Shown here one piece after another: positions 9,999 to 18,634 of a stretch of 64,000 nucleotides of DNA. The DNA is taken from contig JANXVZ010000006.1 in NCBI GenBank assembly GCA_025351405.1, positions 1-64,000 of the forward strand, in the 5' to 3' direction. The translations under genes and the position numbers were made by a program. Origin of the DNA: Sphingomonadales bacterium. GTDB lineage: Bacteria; Pseudomonadota; Alphaproteobacteria; Sphingomonadales; Sphingomonadaceae. Each line of letters opens with the position of its first letter. The stretch's first letter is position 1. Below the pieces are notes generated by a model. That model searched no databases, had not been told where the DNA came from, and was given only the letters and a program-made list of their open reading frames with translations.

Positions 9999-10711
9999 TT
10001 ATCTTTCCCGCCATAGACCTGAAGGGCGGCCAGTGTGTACGCCTCGCGGAAGGCGATATGGCGCGCGCCACCGTCTATGCCGAAGATGCCGGCGTGCAGG
10101 CGGCGGTGTTCGCAGCAGCCGGCGCCACGGCATTGCACGTCGTCGATCTCGATGGCGCCTTTGCCGGGGCCAGCCGCAATGGCGACAGCGTGGCGCGCGC
10201 GGTGGCGACGTTTCCCGGGCGGGTGCAGGTCGGCGGCGGCGTACGCACCCGTGCCGATGTCGAACGCTGGCTCGAACTGGGGGTCTGGCGGGTGGTGATG
10301 GGCACCGCAGCACTGGAAAACCCGGACCTGGTGCGCGAGGTGGCGACAGCGCATCCGGGCGCCATCGTCGTTGCGGTCGATGCCCGCGACGGAATGGTCG
10401 CCACGCGCGGCTGGGCCGATAAATCGACCGTGGCGGTGGCGGATCTCGCGGCACGCTTTGCCGATGCCGGGGTTGCGGCGCTGCTGTTCACCGATGTCGG
10501 CCGGGACGGAATGTTGAAGGGTGTCAATCTCGAAGCGACACTGGCGCTCGCTGCCATCAGCCCGGTGCCGGTCATAGCCTCGGGCGGTGTTGCCGGAATT
10601 GCTGACATCAAAGCCCTGATCGGACGCCATAATATCGAAGGTGTCATTACCGGGCGCGCGCTCTATGACGGTCGGCTCGATCTCGCCGAAGCCCTGGCCC
10701 TGTCCGCATGA
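9995..10711 (+). CDS. hisA: ProFAR isomerase (HisA)
   Basis: Converts ProFAR to PRFAR, the fourth step of histidine synthesis. It is a (beta/alpha)8 barrel with the family start [17 protein letters not shown] and two phosphate-binding loops (VGGGVR and ASGGV). The start is the ATG at 9995, overlapping the hisH stop (ATGA), rather than the upstream ATG at 9983. 238 residues. Confidence 0.97.
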   Translation: MIIFPAIDLKGGQCVRLAEGDMARATVYAEDAGVQAAVFAAAGATALHVVDLDGAFAGASRNGDSVARAVATFPGRVQVGGGVRTRADVERWLELGVWRVVMGTAALENPDLVREVATAHPGAIVVAVDARDGMVATRGWADKSTVAVADLAARFADAGVAALLFTDVGRDGMLKGVNLEATLALAAISPVPVIASGGVAGIADIKALIGRHNIEGVITGRALYDGRLDLAEALALSA

Positions 10712-11475
10712 GCCTCGCCGTCCGAGTCATTCCCTGCCTCGATGTAGCCGGCGGGCGTGTCGTCAAGGGCGTCAATTTCGTGGCTCTGCGCGACGCCGGC
10801 GATCCCGTCGAAGCCGCACGGGCCTATGATGCCGCCGGCGCGGATGAACTGACCTTTCTCGATATTACCGCCAGCCACGAAGACCGCGGCACCCTTCTTC
10901 ACATGGTCGAGCGCACCGCCGATGCGTGCTTCATGCCGCTGACTGTGGGCGGCGGCGTACGATCGGTCGCCGATGCACGGGCATTGCTGCTGGCGGGGGC
11001 CGACAAGGTCGCGGTGAATTCCGCCGCCATCGCCCGCCCGGCGCTCATCGGCGAACTTGCGATGCGTTTCGGCGACCAATGCGTTGTCGTTGCCGTCGAT
11101 GCCAAGGCGGTTGGCGACGGCCGGTGGGAAATCTTCACCCATGGCGGCCGGCGTGCCACCGGCATCGACGCCGTCGCCTATGCACGGCTGGCGGCCGAAC
11201 ATGGCGCCGGCGAAATCCTGCTGACGAGCATGGATCGCGACGGGACCCGCAGTGGTTATGATTTGGCCCTGACGAGGGCCGTAGTCGATACCGTGCCGAT
11301 CCCGGTGGTGGCTTCGGGCGGCGTCGGCAAAGTCGACGATCTTGTTGCCGGCGTTATCCATGGTCACGCCAGCGCCGTGCTGGCAGCGTCGATTTTCCAT
11401 TTTGGCGAAGCCAGCATCGATGATGCCAAGGCGGCGCTGGCGGCGGCCGGCGTGCGGGTGCGGAGACAGCCATGA
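10708..11475 (+). CDS. hisF: Imidazole glycerol phosphate synthase, cyclase subunit
   Basis: With HisH forms the enzyme that turns PRFAR into imidazoleglycerol phosphate and AICAR. The N-terminus ([20 protein letters not shown]) holds the first catalytic aspartate, and [14 protein letters not shown] the second. 255 residues, as expected. The ATGA overlap with hisA indicates translational coupling. Confidence 0.97.
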   Translation: MSLAVRVIPCLDVAGGRVVKGVNFVALRDAGDPVEAARAYDAAGADELTFLDITASHEDRGTLLHMVERTADACFMPLTVGGGVRSVADARALLLAGADKVAVNSAAIARPALIGELAMRFGDQCVVVAVDAKAVGDGRWEIFTHGGRRATGIDAVAYARLAAEHGAGEILLTSMDRDGTRSGYDLALTRAVVDTVPIPVVASGGVGKVDDLVAGVIHGHASAVLAASIFHFGEASIDDAKAALAAAGVRVRRQP

Positions 11476-11804
11476 CCAGTGATTCACGGCAAGACGCCTT
11501 CGATCGGCTGATGGCGACCGTGATCGCTCGCCGCGGCGGCGATCCGGCATCCTCCTATGTCGCCAAGCTGACCAGCCGGGGCCGCGCCAAGATCGCCCAG
11601 AAACTTGGCGAGGAGGCTGTCGAGACTGTCATCGCCGCGATGAGTTCCGACCGTGAGGCGCTGGTTGGCGAAGCGACCGACCTGGTCTTTCACCTCGCGG
11701 TTCTACTCGCGGATGCCAGGCTGAGCTTCGACGACATCCGCCGCGAGCTGGCGCGCCGCGAAGGCATTTCCGGGATCGATGAGAAAGCCGGCCGCAAGCT
11801 TTGA
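11472..11804 (+). CDS. hisE: Phosphoribosyl-ATP pyrophosphatase
   Basis: Second step of histidine synthesis: hydrolyses phosphoribosyl-ATP to phosphoribosyl-AMP. All-alpha NTP pyrophosphatase fold with the metal-binding [11 protein letters not shown] and [13 protein letters not shown] segments. 110 residues, a stand-alone HisE without a fused HisI. Last gene of the operon, ATGA overlap with hisF. hisG, hisD, hisC and hisI are not in the window. Confidence 0.95.
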   Translation: MTSDSRQDAFDRLMATVIARRGGDPASSYVAKLTSRGRAKIAQKLGEEAVETVIAAMSSDREALVGEATDLVFHLAVLLADARLSFDDIRRELARREGISGIDEKAGRKL

Positions 11805-12047
11805 AAAACGGCGCTGCTGCTGAGTAGTCGAGCAACTGAGAAATCGCCCTGTTTCATCCCAAAAACGGGCCAGCAAAAAAGAACGCAGCTGTTACGATTT
11901 CGGCTGCACATCTCGAACAGGCCATCCACCAGATGGGGTGATCTTTTCCGCAGGACGAGCGCCGCAATATCCGTAAAGGTCCTATAAGAATTGTGGCAGT
12001 CCTCGATGACCACATGGCATGCGCCGGTGGCACAGGAGGGAATGACC

Positions 12048-12179
12048 ATGGCAAAACGAACAAAGTTGCTTGCCGCTCTTGCACTGGCCCTGACGGTCGG
12101 AGCGATCGCGGCACCAGTCAGCGCCGACGTCCGGGGTGATCCGGGACGCTGCCATCCGGAAAAGATGCGCTGCGGATAA
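12048..12179 (+). CDS. Tiny exported peptide (43-residue precursor)
   Basis: I do not recognise this protein. The reading frame has a perfect ribosome-binding site (AGGAGGG, ending 7 bases before the ATG at 12048) and encodes a clear Sec signal peptide: MAKRTK, a hydrophobic LLAALALALTVGAIAA core and a PVSA cleavage site. Cleavage would release only DVRGDPGRCHPEKMRCG, a 17-residue peptide with two cysteines seven residues apart that could form a disulfide. It lies 243 bp after hisE, and an inverted repeat at 12194 follows its stop, so it appears to be its own transcription unit. The function is unknown. Confidence 0.6.
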   Translation: MAKRTKLLAALALALTVGAIAAPVSADVRGDPGRCHPEKMRCG

Positions 12180-12193
12180 CAGCCGGGTGACGG

Positions 12194-12229
12194 GTTGGCC
12201 GGGATGGACCCCCCGCTGTTCCGGCCAAC
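12194..12229. terminator. Hairpin between convergent genes
   Basis: GTTGGCCGG (12194-12202) pairs perfectly with CCGGCCAAC (12221-12229) over an 18-base loop. It sits 14 bp past the stop of the small peptide gene and 21 bp from the end of convergent hemJ, so it could serve both. No T-run follows. Confidence 0.5.
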
Positions 12230-12250
12230 TTCGCGGCCCAGCGCTGCGCT

Positions 12251-12697
12251 TCAGGATGGCTTGAGAATGACCAGCAGGACGATGACGATCGTTGCCAGCG
12301 AGGGGATTTCGTTCGCCAGTCGCAGCGTTCGCTCGGCATAGGGTCGTTCACCCCGGGCGAACTTGCGAGACGTCCCGACTGCCCAGCCGTGATAGCCGGT
12401 GAGCGCCGTCACCACGATGATCTTGCCGATCAGCCAGCCCGGAAAACCCAGGTCCGTCGCCATGGCAAGCCCGAGGCCCCAGACAATGAACGACCCGGGC
12501 GTCAGGATGATACGGCGCAGGCGCACGCAGCGCTCGGCCCATAGCGCGTCCTCGGTCGACCCCGGCAGCACCGGGTGCCAGTACACCAGGAACCGCGGCA
12601 GCATGAACAGTCCGGCCATCCAGAAGATGACGAAGATGACGTGGACGGCCTTGACCCACGGATAGGCATTGCCGAGCCAGCCGGAGGCAGCGTCCAT
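12251..12697 (-). CDS. hemJ: Protoporphyrinogen IX oxidase, HemJ type
   Basis: Membrane protein that oxidises protoporphyrinogen IX to protoporphyrin IX in heme synthesis. 148 residues with four hydrophobic helices. The conserved N-terminal region WVKAVHVIFVIFWMAGLFMLPR includes the essential histidine, and RRIILTPGSFIVWGLGL is typical of the family (formerly UPF0093). The ATG at 12697 shares one base with the hemE stop (TGATG), so it is coupled to the preceding heme gene. Confidence 0.92.
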   Translation of the reverse strand: MDAASGWLGNAYPWVKAVHVIFVIFWMAGLFMLPRFLVYWHPVLPGSTEDALWAERCVRLRRIILTPGSFIVWGLGLAMATDLGFPGWLIGKIIVVTALTGYHGWAVGTSRKFARGERPYAERTLRLANEIPSLATIVIVLLVILKPS

Positions 12698-13740
12698 CAG
12701 AACGGCTTGCGCAACATGTCGAGCAAGCTCTCGACGTGCGAAAGCGGGGTATCGGGCAATATGCCGTGCCCGAGGTTGAAAATGTGCGGCCGCGTATCGA
12801 ACGCAGCACGAATTCGCGACACAGCCGACTTCAACGCTTCGCCGCCGGCAATCAGCGCCAGCGGGTCGAGGTTGCCCTGCACCGGCATCCCGGCCGGCAG
12901 CATGGCATCGGCCCACGCCGGATCGATCGTTTCGTCAAGCCCGATGGCATCGACACCGGTTTCCGCCGCATAGGCGGCAAGCTTGGCCCCGGCGCCCTTG
13001 GGAAAGCCGATGATCGGCACTTCGCCATGACGTACCATCAGCCGGCCAACGATGTCGGCGGTCGGTGCCACGACCCAGCGCTCGAACTGTGCCGGTGACA
13101 ACGTTCCCGCCCAGCTGTCGAACAGTTGCACCGCCTGGGCACCGGCCTCGATCTGTCCGGACAGGTAATCCACCGTGACCATGACGATTCGATCGATAAG
13201 CGCCTGGAACCCCTGCGGGTCGTTGTACGCCAGCCGCCGCGCTTCGCCCTGGTCCTTGCTGCCGTGCCCCGCCACCATATAGGTCGCCACCGTCCATGGT
13301 GAACCGGCAAATCCGAGCATGGTGACCGCCGGCGACAACCGGGCGCGGACCTTGGCGACGGTCTCGTAGATTTTTGCCAGATACTGCGGCTGGGCTTCGA
13401 GCTGGGCAAAAGCGCCATCGAGCAGCGGCGGGCTCAATTGCGGACCTTCGCCGGGACCGAAGCGCAAGCCCTGTCCCATGGCATGCGGCACGATCAGAAT
13501 GTCCGAAAACAGGATCGCGCCGTCCATGGCAAAGCGCTTGATGGGTTGCAGGGTGATCTCGGCTGCAGCGTCGCTGTCATAGACCAGTTCGAGAAAGCCG
13601 CCCTTTTGTTCCCGCAAGGCACGGTATTCGGGCAGATAACGCCCGGCCTGGCGCATCAGCCACACTGGCGGCGGGTCGCGGCGATCCCCCTTGAGTACGG
13701 CGAGCAAGGGTGGATCGGACGGCTGCATTTTCGAAATCAT
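12697..13740 (-). CDS. hemE: Uroporphyrinogen decarboxylase
   Basis: Decarboxylates uroporphyrinogen III to coproporphyrinogen III. Signatures: PPVWLMRQAGRYLPEYR near the N-terminus (substrate-binding arginines) and GFAGSPWTVATYMV. 347 residues if it begins at the ATG at 13740 (MISKMQPSD); the frame continues upstream to 13803 but the extra residues look unlike the family. In alphaproteobacteria such as Caulobacter and Rickettsia hemE flanks the replication origin, and the gap upstream here fits that. Confidence 0.96.
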   Translation of the reverse strand: MISKMQPSDPPLLAVLKGDRRDPPPVWLMRQAGRYLPEYRALREQKGGFLELVYDSDAAAEITLQPIKRFAMDGAILFSDILIVPHAMGQGLRFGPGEGPQLSPPLLDGAFAQLEAQPQYLAKIYETVAKVRARLSPAVTMLGFAGSPWTVATYMVAGHGSKDQGEARRLAYNDPQGFQALIDRIVMVTVDYLSGQIEAGAQAVQLFDSWAGTLSPAQFERWVVAPTADIVGRLMVRHGEVPIIGFPKGAGAKLAAYAAETGVDAIGLDETIDPAWADAMLPAGMPVQGNLDPLALIAGGEALKSAVSRIRAAFDTRPHIFNLGHGILPDTPLSHVESLLDMLRKPF

Positions 13741-14223
13741 GGGCCGTTCTTGCAAGCGAGCGGCGCACCCGGTCAACCCCGACACGACACCGCACTGCAG
13801 CACTTCTTCAAGATTCCTTTAAAACTGGAATGATGATGTTTGTAGCGCGGTGAAAGCTCGGGATTATTGGCGATGCGCCGCTTCATCCACAGCCATGGCA
13901 TTTGCCAAGCCCCGGACTCGCGGCGAGTCGGGAAAACTGTCCCCGTTATCCACAGGGCTGCCTGTGGAGTCTTCCCCCTGTTGATGGATGGCGATTCCGG
14001 CGGGGACGATTGCGCGGAATCCGGCTTGTCGGGACGGGCCCCCGCAGCTTAAGCCACATGTCCATGGATGGCCCCGCACTTATCCCCCGTTTCATTCCCG
14101 GATTTTTTCACAGCCGGCGCCATGGGGCCTCGTCGCGACCCACCTTCGTCCGGATCGACGATGATCCTCGCGCCTGTACCACCGAGCGCCACAACCGGTT
14201 GGCTCATCGACGTCCTGCCAACC
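13741..14223. other. oriC: Probable chromosomal replication origin (oriC)
   Basis: A 480-bp gene-free gap between divergent hemE and ppsR, in a genome whose other gaps are mostly under 200 bp. It holds one perfect DnaA box (TTATCCACA, 13946-13954), a one-mismatch box (TCATCCACA, 13883-13891), and weaker candidates TTATCCCCC (about 14080) and TTTTTCACA (14104-14112). The interval 13804-13850 (AGATTCCTTTAAAACTGG then ATGATGATG) is the most AT-rich part and could be the unwinding element. The order hemE-[origin]-ppsR(RP001)-maf-aroE-coaE-dnaQ matches the origin cluster described for Caulobacter and Rickettsia. No gene in the gap is convincing. Confidence 0.7.
13946..13954 (+). promoter_or_regulatory. 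Consensus DnaA box
   Basis: TTATCCACA, an exact match to the strong DnaA box. It is followed within 8 bp by CTGTGG, a partial box on the other strand. Its location in the hemE-ppsR gap supports an origin role. Confidence 0.65.
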
Positions 14224-15084
14224 ATGACTGACGCGATGTCGGCGCGCATCCACCTCCATCTCGTAAGCGATTCGACCGGCGAAACGCTCGAGATGGTGGC
14301 CAAGGCCGGACTGGCGCGTTTCGAGGGGGCCGAGGCGATCAAGCATTTCTGGCCGATGGTGCGATCTGAGGGTCATCTCGACCGGGTCATTGAGGAGATC
14401 GCGCGGCGACCCGGGCTCATTATCTATACACTGGTCGATGGCGGCGTGCGCGATCGGCTCGAGCAGCGCTGCGCCAGCCTGGGCCTGCCATGTGTTTCGC
14501 CCCTCGATCCGACTATCGGTGCCCTGTCGGAATTGCTGGGGCAGGCGACGACGCGTCGTCCGGGGCGCCAGCACATCATGGATGCCGCGTATTTTCGCCG
14601 GGTCGATGCCATAAATTATACGATGGTGCATGACGATGGTGCCCAGCATGACGATTGGGAAGAGGCGGATATCGTCCTCGCCGGGGTGTCGCGCAGCTCC
14701 AAGACACCGACTTCGATCTATCTTGCCAACCGCGGCTACAAGACCGCCAACATCCCGATCGTGCCGCAGTCACCGCCGCCGGCAAGCCTGTACTCGCTGC
14801 AAAAGCCACTGGTCGTCGGCTTGACGACCTCGCCCGAGCGACTGGTCTCCATTCGGCGCAACCGCTTGCTCACGCTCGGCCAGGCACCCGATACCGACTA
14901 TGTCGATCAATCCCGCGTCGAGGCCGAGGTGGCGTTTGCGCGGCGGTTGTTCGCCGACCATGATTTTCCGGTCATCGACGTGACGCGGCGTTCGATCGAG
15001 GAAACCGCAGCAGCGATCATCAACCTCGTGCAGGCCCGTGCCGATGCGGCGAACGGCAGTGATGCGAACGGCGGGACGGCGTGA
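14224..15084 (+). CDS. ppsR: Kinase-pyrophosphorylase regulatory protein (DUF299)
   Basis: Bifunctional ADP-dependent kinase and Pi-dependent pyrophosphorylase that inactivates and reactivates phosphoenolpyruvate synthase or pyruvate phosphate dikinase. The nucleotide-binding motif GVSRSSKTPTS lies at about residues 154-164, and the N-terminal LHLVSDSTGET is typical. 286 residues from the ATG at 14224 (MTDAMSARIHL); a further ATG at 14236 is possible, and the open frame to 14068 runs into the origin gap. First gene of the ppsR-maf-aroE-coaE-dnaQ run; its stop overlaps the maf GTG. Confidence 0.93.
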   Translation: MTDAMSARIHLHLVSDSTGETLEMVAKAGLARFEGAEAIKHFWPMVRSEGHLDRVIEEIARRPGLIIYTLVDGGVRDRLEQRCASLGLPCVSPLDPTIGALSELLGQATTRRPGRQHIMDAAYFRRVDAINYTMVHDDGAQHDDWEEADIVLAGVSRSSKTPTSIYLANRGYKTANIPIVPQSPPPASLYSLQKPLVVGLTTSPERLVSIRRNRLLTLGQAPDTDYVDQSRVEAEVAFARRLFADHDFPVIDVTRRSIEETAAAIINLVQARADAANGSDANGGTA

Positions 15085-15674
15085 TCATCCTCGCGAGCCA
15101 GAGCGCGGCGCGCCGGGCGATGCTGACATCCGCCGGCGTATCGCACCAGGCAGTGCCGGCGCGCATCGACGAGGATGGCGTCACGGCGGGCTTGCTGGCG
15201 GCAGGCGCTTCGCCCGAGCGCATTGCCGACGCGCTGGCCGAGCTCAAGGCACTGAAGGTGTCGGCAGCGATGCCGGGCGTCCTCGTCCTGGGTGCCGACA
15301 GCGTCGCGGTAACGGGCGACGGCGCCTTGCTGGCAAAGCCGGATACACGGAATCGCGCCGAGACCCAGCTGCGCCAGCTATCGGGGACCACCCATCGGTT
15401 GATCTCGGCGGCCGTGGTGGCGCGCGACGGTGTCGCTGTCTGGCGCGCCGGCGGTGGGGCGCGGTTGACCATGCGGTTGCTGTCGGAAGCCTTCATCGCG
15501 TCCTACCTTGATAGCGAGGGTGACGACGTGCTGGGTTGCGTCGGCTGTTATCGGATCGAGGGGCTGGGGGCGCAGTTGTTCAACAAGATCGAGGGCGACC
15601 ATTTCACCATCCGCGGCCTGCCGCTGCTGCCGTTGCTCGATTACTTGCGCGTGCAGGGGGAACTGGCGTCGTGA
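15081..15674 (+). CDS. maf: Maf family nucleotide pyrophosphatase
   Basis: Hydrolyses non-canonical nucleoside triphosphates and is linked to septum inhibition in other bacteria. The N-terminal LASQSAARRAML is a slightly divergent form of the usual S-x-S-P-R-R phosphate-binding loop (A-A-R-R here). VLGADSVAV carries the catalytic aspartate. 197 residues, GTG start overlapping the ppsR stop (GTGA). Confidence 0.93.
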   Translation: MIILASQSAARRAMLTSAGVSHQAVPARIDEDGVTAGLLAAGASPERIADALAELKALKVSAAMPGVLVLGADSVAVTGDGALLAKPDTRNRAETQLRQLSGTTHRLISAAVVARDGVAVWRAGGGARLTMRLLSEAFIASYLDSEGDDVLGCVGCYRIEGLGAQLFNKIEGDHFTIRGLPLLPLLDYLRVQGELAS

Positions 15675-16519
15675 CCGACCTGTTTGCCGTGCCCTATGCC
15701 GAAGTCATCGGTTTTCCGATCCGCCAGTCGAAATCGCCGCTCATCCATAATTTCTGGCTGCAAAAGGCGGGCATCAAGGCCGCGTACCGCGCTGTGCAGG
15801 TGCGAGGCGATGCACTTGCCGATTATATCGCCGAGCGCCGCGATGATCCGCACTGGCGCGGCTGCAACGTCACCCTGCCGCACAAGCAGGCGGCGCTGGC
15901 ACTGGTCGATAACCGCCTGCGCACGGCGGAACGCGTCGGCGCGGTCAACTGTATCTACCGGACGCCGAAAGGCATCACCGGCGAGAACAGCGACGTCGAT
16001 GGTGTGCTGGAAAGCCTGGCCGCTGGCGGTCGGGATCGCGATCCCGGGATCGTCTGCCTGATCGGCGCCGGCGGTGCGGCGCGGGCGGCAATGTACGCGC
16101 TCGATGTTGCCGGGGTTCATGACCTGCGCGTGCTGGTGCGGCGCCCGGAGCGGGGGCAGGAACTGCTGACAAGCTTTGGCATGGCGGGCAGCGTGCATCG
16201 CTTCGGTGACGCCGATGCAGCGATGGCGGGGGCCAACACCATCATCAACGCCAGTCCACTGGGCATGCTGGCGGAACAACCCATGTCTGCGGGGATGCTG
16301 GGAGCGCTGGCCGCGGCTGCATCGGACGCGCTGGTTTTCGATATGGTCTATAATCCGCTGGAGACACCATTGCTGGCAACGGCGCGGGCCGGCGGGCGCC
16401 GGGTGGTCGATGGCCTGACAATGTTGATCGGCCAGGCCGATCTCGCCTTCCAGCTATTTTTCCAGGAGCCCGCACCACGGCAGCACGACGCCGAATTGCG
16501 GGCGTTGTTGACGGCGTGA
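15671..16519 (+). CDS. aroE: Shikimate dehydrogenase
   Basis: NADPH-dependent reduction of 3-dehydroshikimate to shikimate in aromatic amino-acid synthesis. The N-terminal substrate motif is GFPIRQSKSPLIHN, the catalytic lysine lies in NVTLPHKQ and the aspartate in GENSDVDG; the nucleotide loop is GAGGAARAA. The start is a GTG at 15671 that overlaps the maf stop; the longer frame from 15536 would overlap maf by 139 bases. 282 residues. Confidence 0.95.
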   Translation: MTDLFAVPYAEVIGFPIRQSKSPLIHNFWLQKAGIKAAYRAVQVRGDALADYIAERRDDPHWRGCNVTLPHKQAALALVDNRLRTAERVGAVNCIYRTPKGITGENSDVDGVLESLAAGGRDRDPGIVCLIGAGGAARAAMYALDVAGVHDLRVLVRRPERGQELLTSFGMAGSVHRFGDADAAMAGANTIINASPLGMLAEQPMSAGMLGALAAAASDALVFDMVYNPLETPLLATARAGGRRVVDGLTMLIGQADLAFQLFFQEPAPRQHDAELRALLTA

Positions 16520-17091
16520 TAATCATCGGCCTGACTGGATCGATCGGCATGGGCAAATCGACCGTCGCCGGCATGTTCCGCAGGTTGGGCGTGCCGGTAT
16601 TCGATGCCGACGCGGCGGTGCGGCAGTTGCAAGGTCCCGGTGGCCGCGCCGTTGCGGCCATCGAGTCGCTGTTTCCGGGGACGACCCATGCCGGCGGGGT
16701 GGATCGCGAAAAGCTCGGTGCAGCGGTGTTTGCCGACAAGGCAAGGCTGAAGGCCCTCGAATCGCTGCTGCATCCGCTGGTGGCCGACGCACAATCCCGC
16801 TTCCTCGGTGCGAACCGGTTGAAGCGCGCCGTGGTGCTCGACGTGCCGTTGCTGTTTGAAAAGGGCGGGTGGCGACTGTGCGATATTACCGTTGTCGTCT
16901 CGGCGCCATTGCGGGTCCAGCGCGCCCGCGTGCTGTCGCGCCCGGGGATGACCGCCGGCAAATTCGCCGCGATCCTGCGGGCGCAGATGCCCGATGCGGA
17001 AAAGTGCGCTCGGGCAGACGTGGTAATCCCGACCGGGCGCGGGCGACGCGCGACATGGCTGGCGGTCAGGGCGCTTGTCGCCGGTTTGTAG
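16516..17091 (+). CDS. coaE: Dephospho-CoA kinase
   Basis: Last step of coenzyme A synthesis, phosphorylating the ribose 3'-hydroxyl of dephospho-CoA. P-loop GSIGMGKST at residues 8-16, then VPVFDADAAVR and VVLDVPLLFE, all typical. 191 residues with a GTG start overlapping the aroE stop. The last codons and stop (GGT TTG TAG) form the first copy of a 16-bp tandem repeat that continues downstream, so the repeat supplies the C-terminus. Confidence 0.94.
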   Translation: MIIIGLTGSIGMGKSTVAGMFRRLGVPVFDADAAVRQLQGPGGRAVAAIESLFPGTTHAGGVDREKLGAAVFADKARLKALESLLHPLVADAQSRFLGANRLKRAVVLDVPLLFEKGGWRLCDITVVVSAPLRVQRARVLSRPGMTAGKFAAILRAQMPDAEKCARADVVIPTGRGRRATWLAVRALVAGL

Positions 17092-17139
17092 GCCGGTCGG
17101 TTTGTAGGGCGGGCGGTTTGTATGGCGGGCCGTTTGCAT
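17082..17139 (+). repeat. 16-bp tandem repeat, about 3.6 copies
   Basis: Copies begin at 17082, 17098, 17114 and 17130 with a constant 16-base period. The unit is CGGTTTGTAGGGCGGG with a few substitutions (the last copy reads CCGTTTGCATC). The array starts inside the coaE stop region and ends about 60 bp before dnaQ. Each unit contains TAG in the frame of coaE. It is unlike anything else in the window. Confidence 0.8.
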
Positions 17140-17198
17140 CCCAGCGTGGCAGCGCTCAAGGCCCTTGTCTCAATCGCGCCAAACGCTACATCGACGCC

Positions 17199-17864
17199 AT
17201 GCGTGAAATCGTCTTCGACACCGAAACCACCGGCATATTTCCCGGCGATGGCCACCGCATCGTCGAACTGGGTGCGCTCGAGATGGTCAACAAGGTGCTG
17301 ACCGGGCGCAGTTTCCATACTTACATCGACCCGTGCCGTCCGATGCCCAAGGACGCGCAAGGGGTGCATGGCCTGTCGAGCGATTTTTTGACCGGGCGGC
17401 CGGTGTTCGAGATGGTCATCGACGACTTTCTCGCATTTATCGAGGATTCGCCCCTGGTGGCGCACAATGCCCAGTTCGACATGGAATTCCTCAACTGGGA
17501 ATTGCGGCGGGCCAACATGACACCGCTGCCGCTCGACCGCGCCATCGACACGCTGGAGATCGCGCGCAAGAAACATCCCGGCGCCAAGAATACCCTCGAC
17601 GGCCTTTGCACCCGCTACGGGGTCGACCTGTCGGGACGGACCAAGCACGGCGCATTGCTCGATGCCGAGCTGCTGGCGCGGGTGTATGTAGAGCTCAGTG
17701 GCGGCCGGCAGATCGGCTTTGACCTGGCGCAGCAAGCTGTCGAGGTGGAAGCCCCGGTGGCGCGGGCAACACTCGCGCCGCGCCACCATGCGGCGAGCGC
17801 CGACGAGCTTTCGCGCCACGCCGCGTTCGTTGCAGGTTTGAAGGACCCGGTCTGGCTGCATTAG
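17199..17864 (+). CDS. dnaQ: DNA polymerase III epsilon subunit (proofreading exonuclease)
   Basis: 3'-5' exonuclease of the replicative polymerase. The three exonuclease motifs are intact: FDTETTG (Exo I, Asp and Glu ligands), HNAQFDMEFL (Exo II) and HGALLDAELLA (Exo III, His and Asp). The start is the ATG at 17199 (MREIVFDTETTG). 221 residues. The tail lacks an obvious clamp motif, apart from the usual polymerase-binding C-terminal extension. It closes the origin-proximal gene block. Confidence 0.95.
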   Translation: MREIVFDTETTGIFPGDGHRIVELGALEMVNKVLTGRSFHTYIDPCRPMPKDAQGVHGLSSDFLTGRPVFEMVIDDFLAFIEDSPLVAHNAQFDMEFLNWELRRANMTPLPLDRAIDTLEIARKKHPGAKNTLDGLCTRYGVDLSGRTKHGALLDAELLARVYVELSGGRQIGFDLAQQAVEVEAPVARATLAPRHHAASADELSRHAAFVAGLKDPVWLH

Positions 17865-18022
17865 CCTTCGATGCCCGCAACTCAGCGCGTGACACGCCCG
17901 TTGCAAGGGAACATCATCATCTCCCATTGGTTTGGCCGTCATTGACCGGGCAGTGCCCCGGGCATAGAGCGACCGCCCGATATCCCACACCCACCAGTGG
18001 GGCACACGGCAAGGAGACACGC

Positions 18023-18634
18023 ATGGACATTCGCATCTCGGGCCATCAGGTGGATACCGGCGCAGCCTTCAGTACACATGTGCGCGAACGGCTTGGCGCC
18101 ATGGTCGAAAAATATTTTCCGCGCGCGATTTCCGCCCAGGTGACACTGGCGCCGGCACCGCACGGCCAGTTTTCGTGCGATATCGTCATGCACGTCATGT
18201 CCGACCTGATCTTGAAGGGCAGCAACAGGGCGGTCGAGGCGCACCCGTCATTCGATGGCGCCGCCGATCGCATCGACAAGCAGCTTCGCCGCTACATGCG
18301 GCGGCTGAAGGACCGCCATGGTCCCGGCGCCGAGCGGTCGGCCGAGCGCGCCGAGTCCGCCATGCTCGACAACGCCGGTTACACGGTCTTCGCCGCCACT
18401 GCCGATGAATCCGAGCATGAGGGCGACCATCCGCTGGTCATCGCCGAAACCCGGGTCGATATTCCCGAGGCCAGCGTTGGTGATGCGGTGATGATGCTCG
18501 ATCTGCGCAACACCAACGCCTTGCTGTTCGTCAATAGCATGAGCGGTGCCCACAACATGGTCTATCGGCGCGAGGATGGCAGCATCGGTTGGGTCGAGCC
18601 GAAACGTAGCGAAACACTAAGCGCGGCCAAATGA
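18023..18634 (+). CDS. hpf: Ribosome hibernation-promoting factor (long form)
   Basis: Binds idle ribosomes and promotes 100S dimers in stationary phase. The N-terminal half (residues 1-100) is the S30AE domain (MDIRISGHQVDTG). The C-terminal part (about 140-203) is the dimerisation domain with AVMMLDLRNTNALLFVN. 203 residues, so the long form. The ATG at 18023 has an AAGGAG ribosome-binding site. It overlaps ptsN by ATGA, a common pairing in proteobacteria. Confidence 0.95.
   Translation: MDIRISGHQVDTGAAFSTHVRERLGAMVEKYFPRAISAQVTLAPAPHGQFSCDIVMHVMSDLILKGSNRAVEAHPSFDGAADRIDKQLRRYMRRLKDRHGPGAERSAERAESAMLDNAGYTVFAATADESEHEGDHPLVIAETRVDIPEASVGDAVMMLDLRNTNALLFVNSMSGAHNMVYRREDGSIGWVEPKRSETLSAAK

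Noticed and set aside
11805-12047. Possible attenuator or small RNA after hisE
   Set aside because: An imperfect GCCC(T)GTTT/AAAACGGGC pairing exists near 11844, but there is no T-run or conserved RNA pattern that I can identify.
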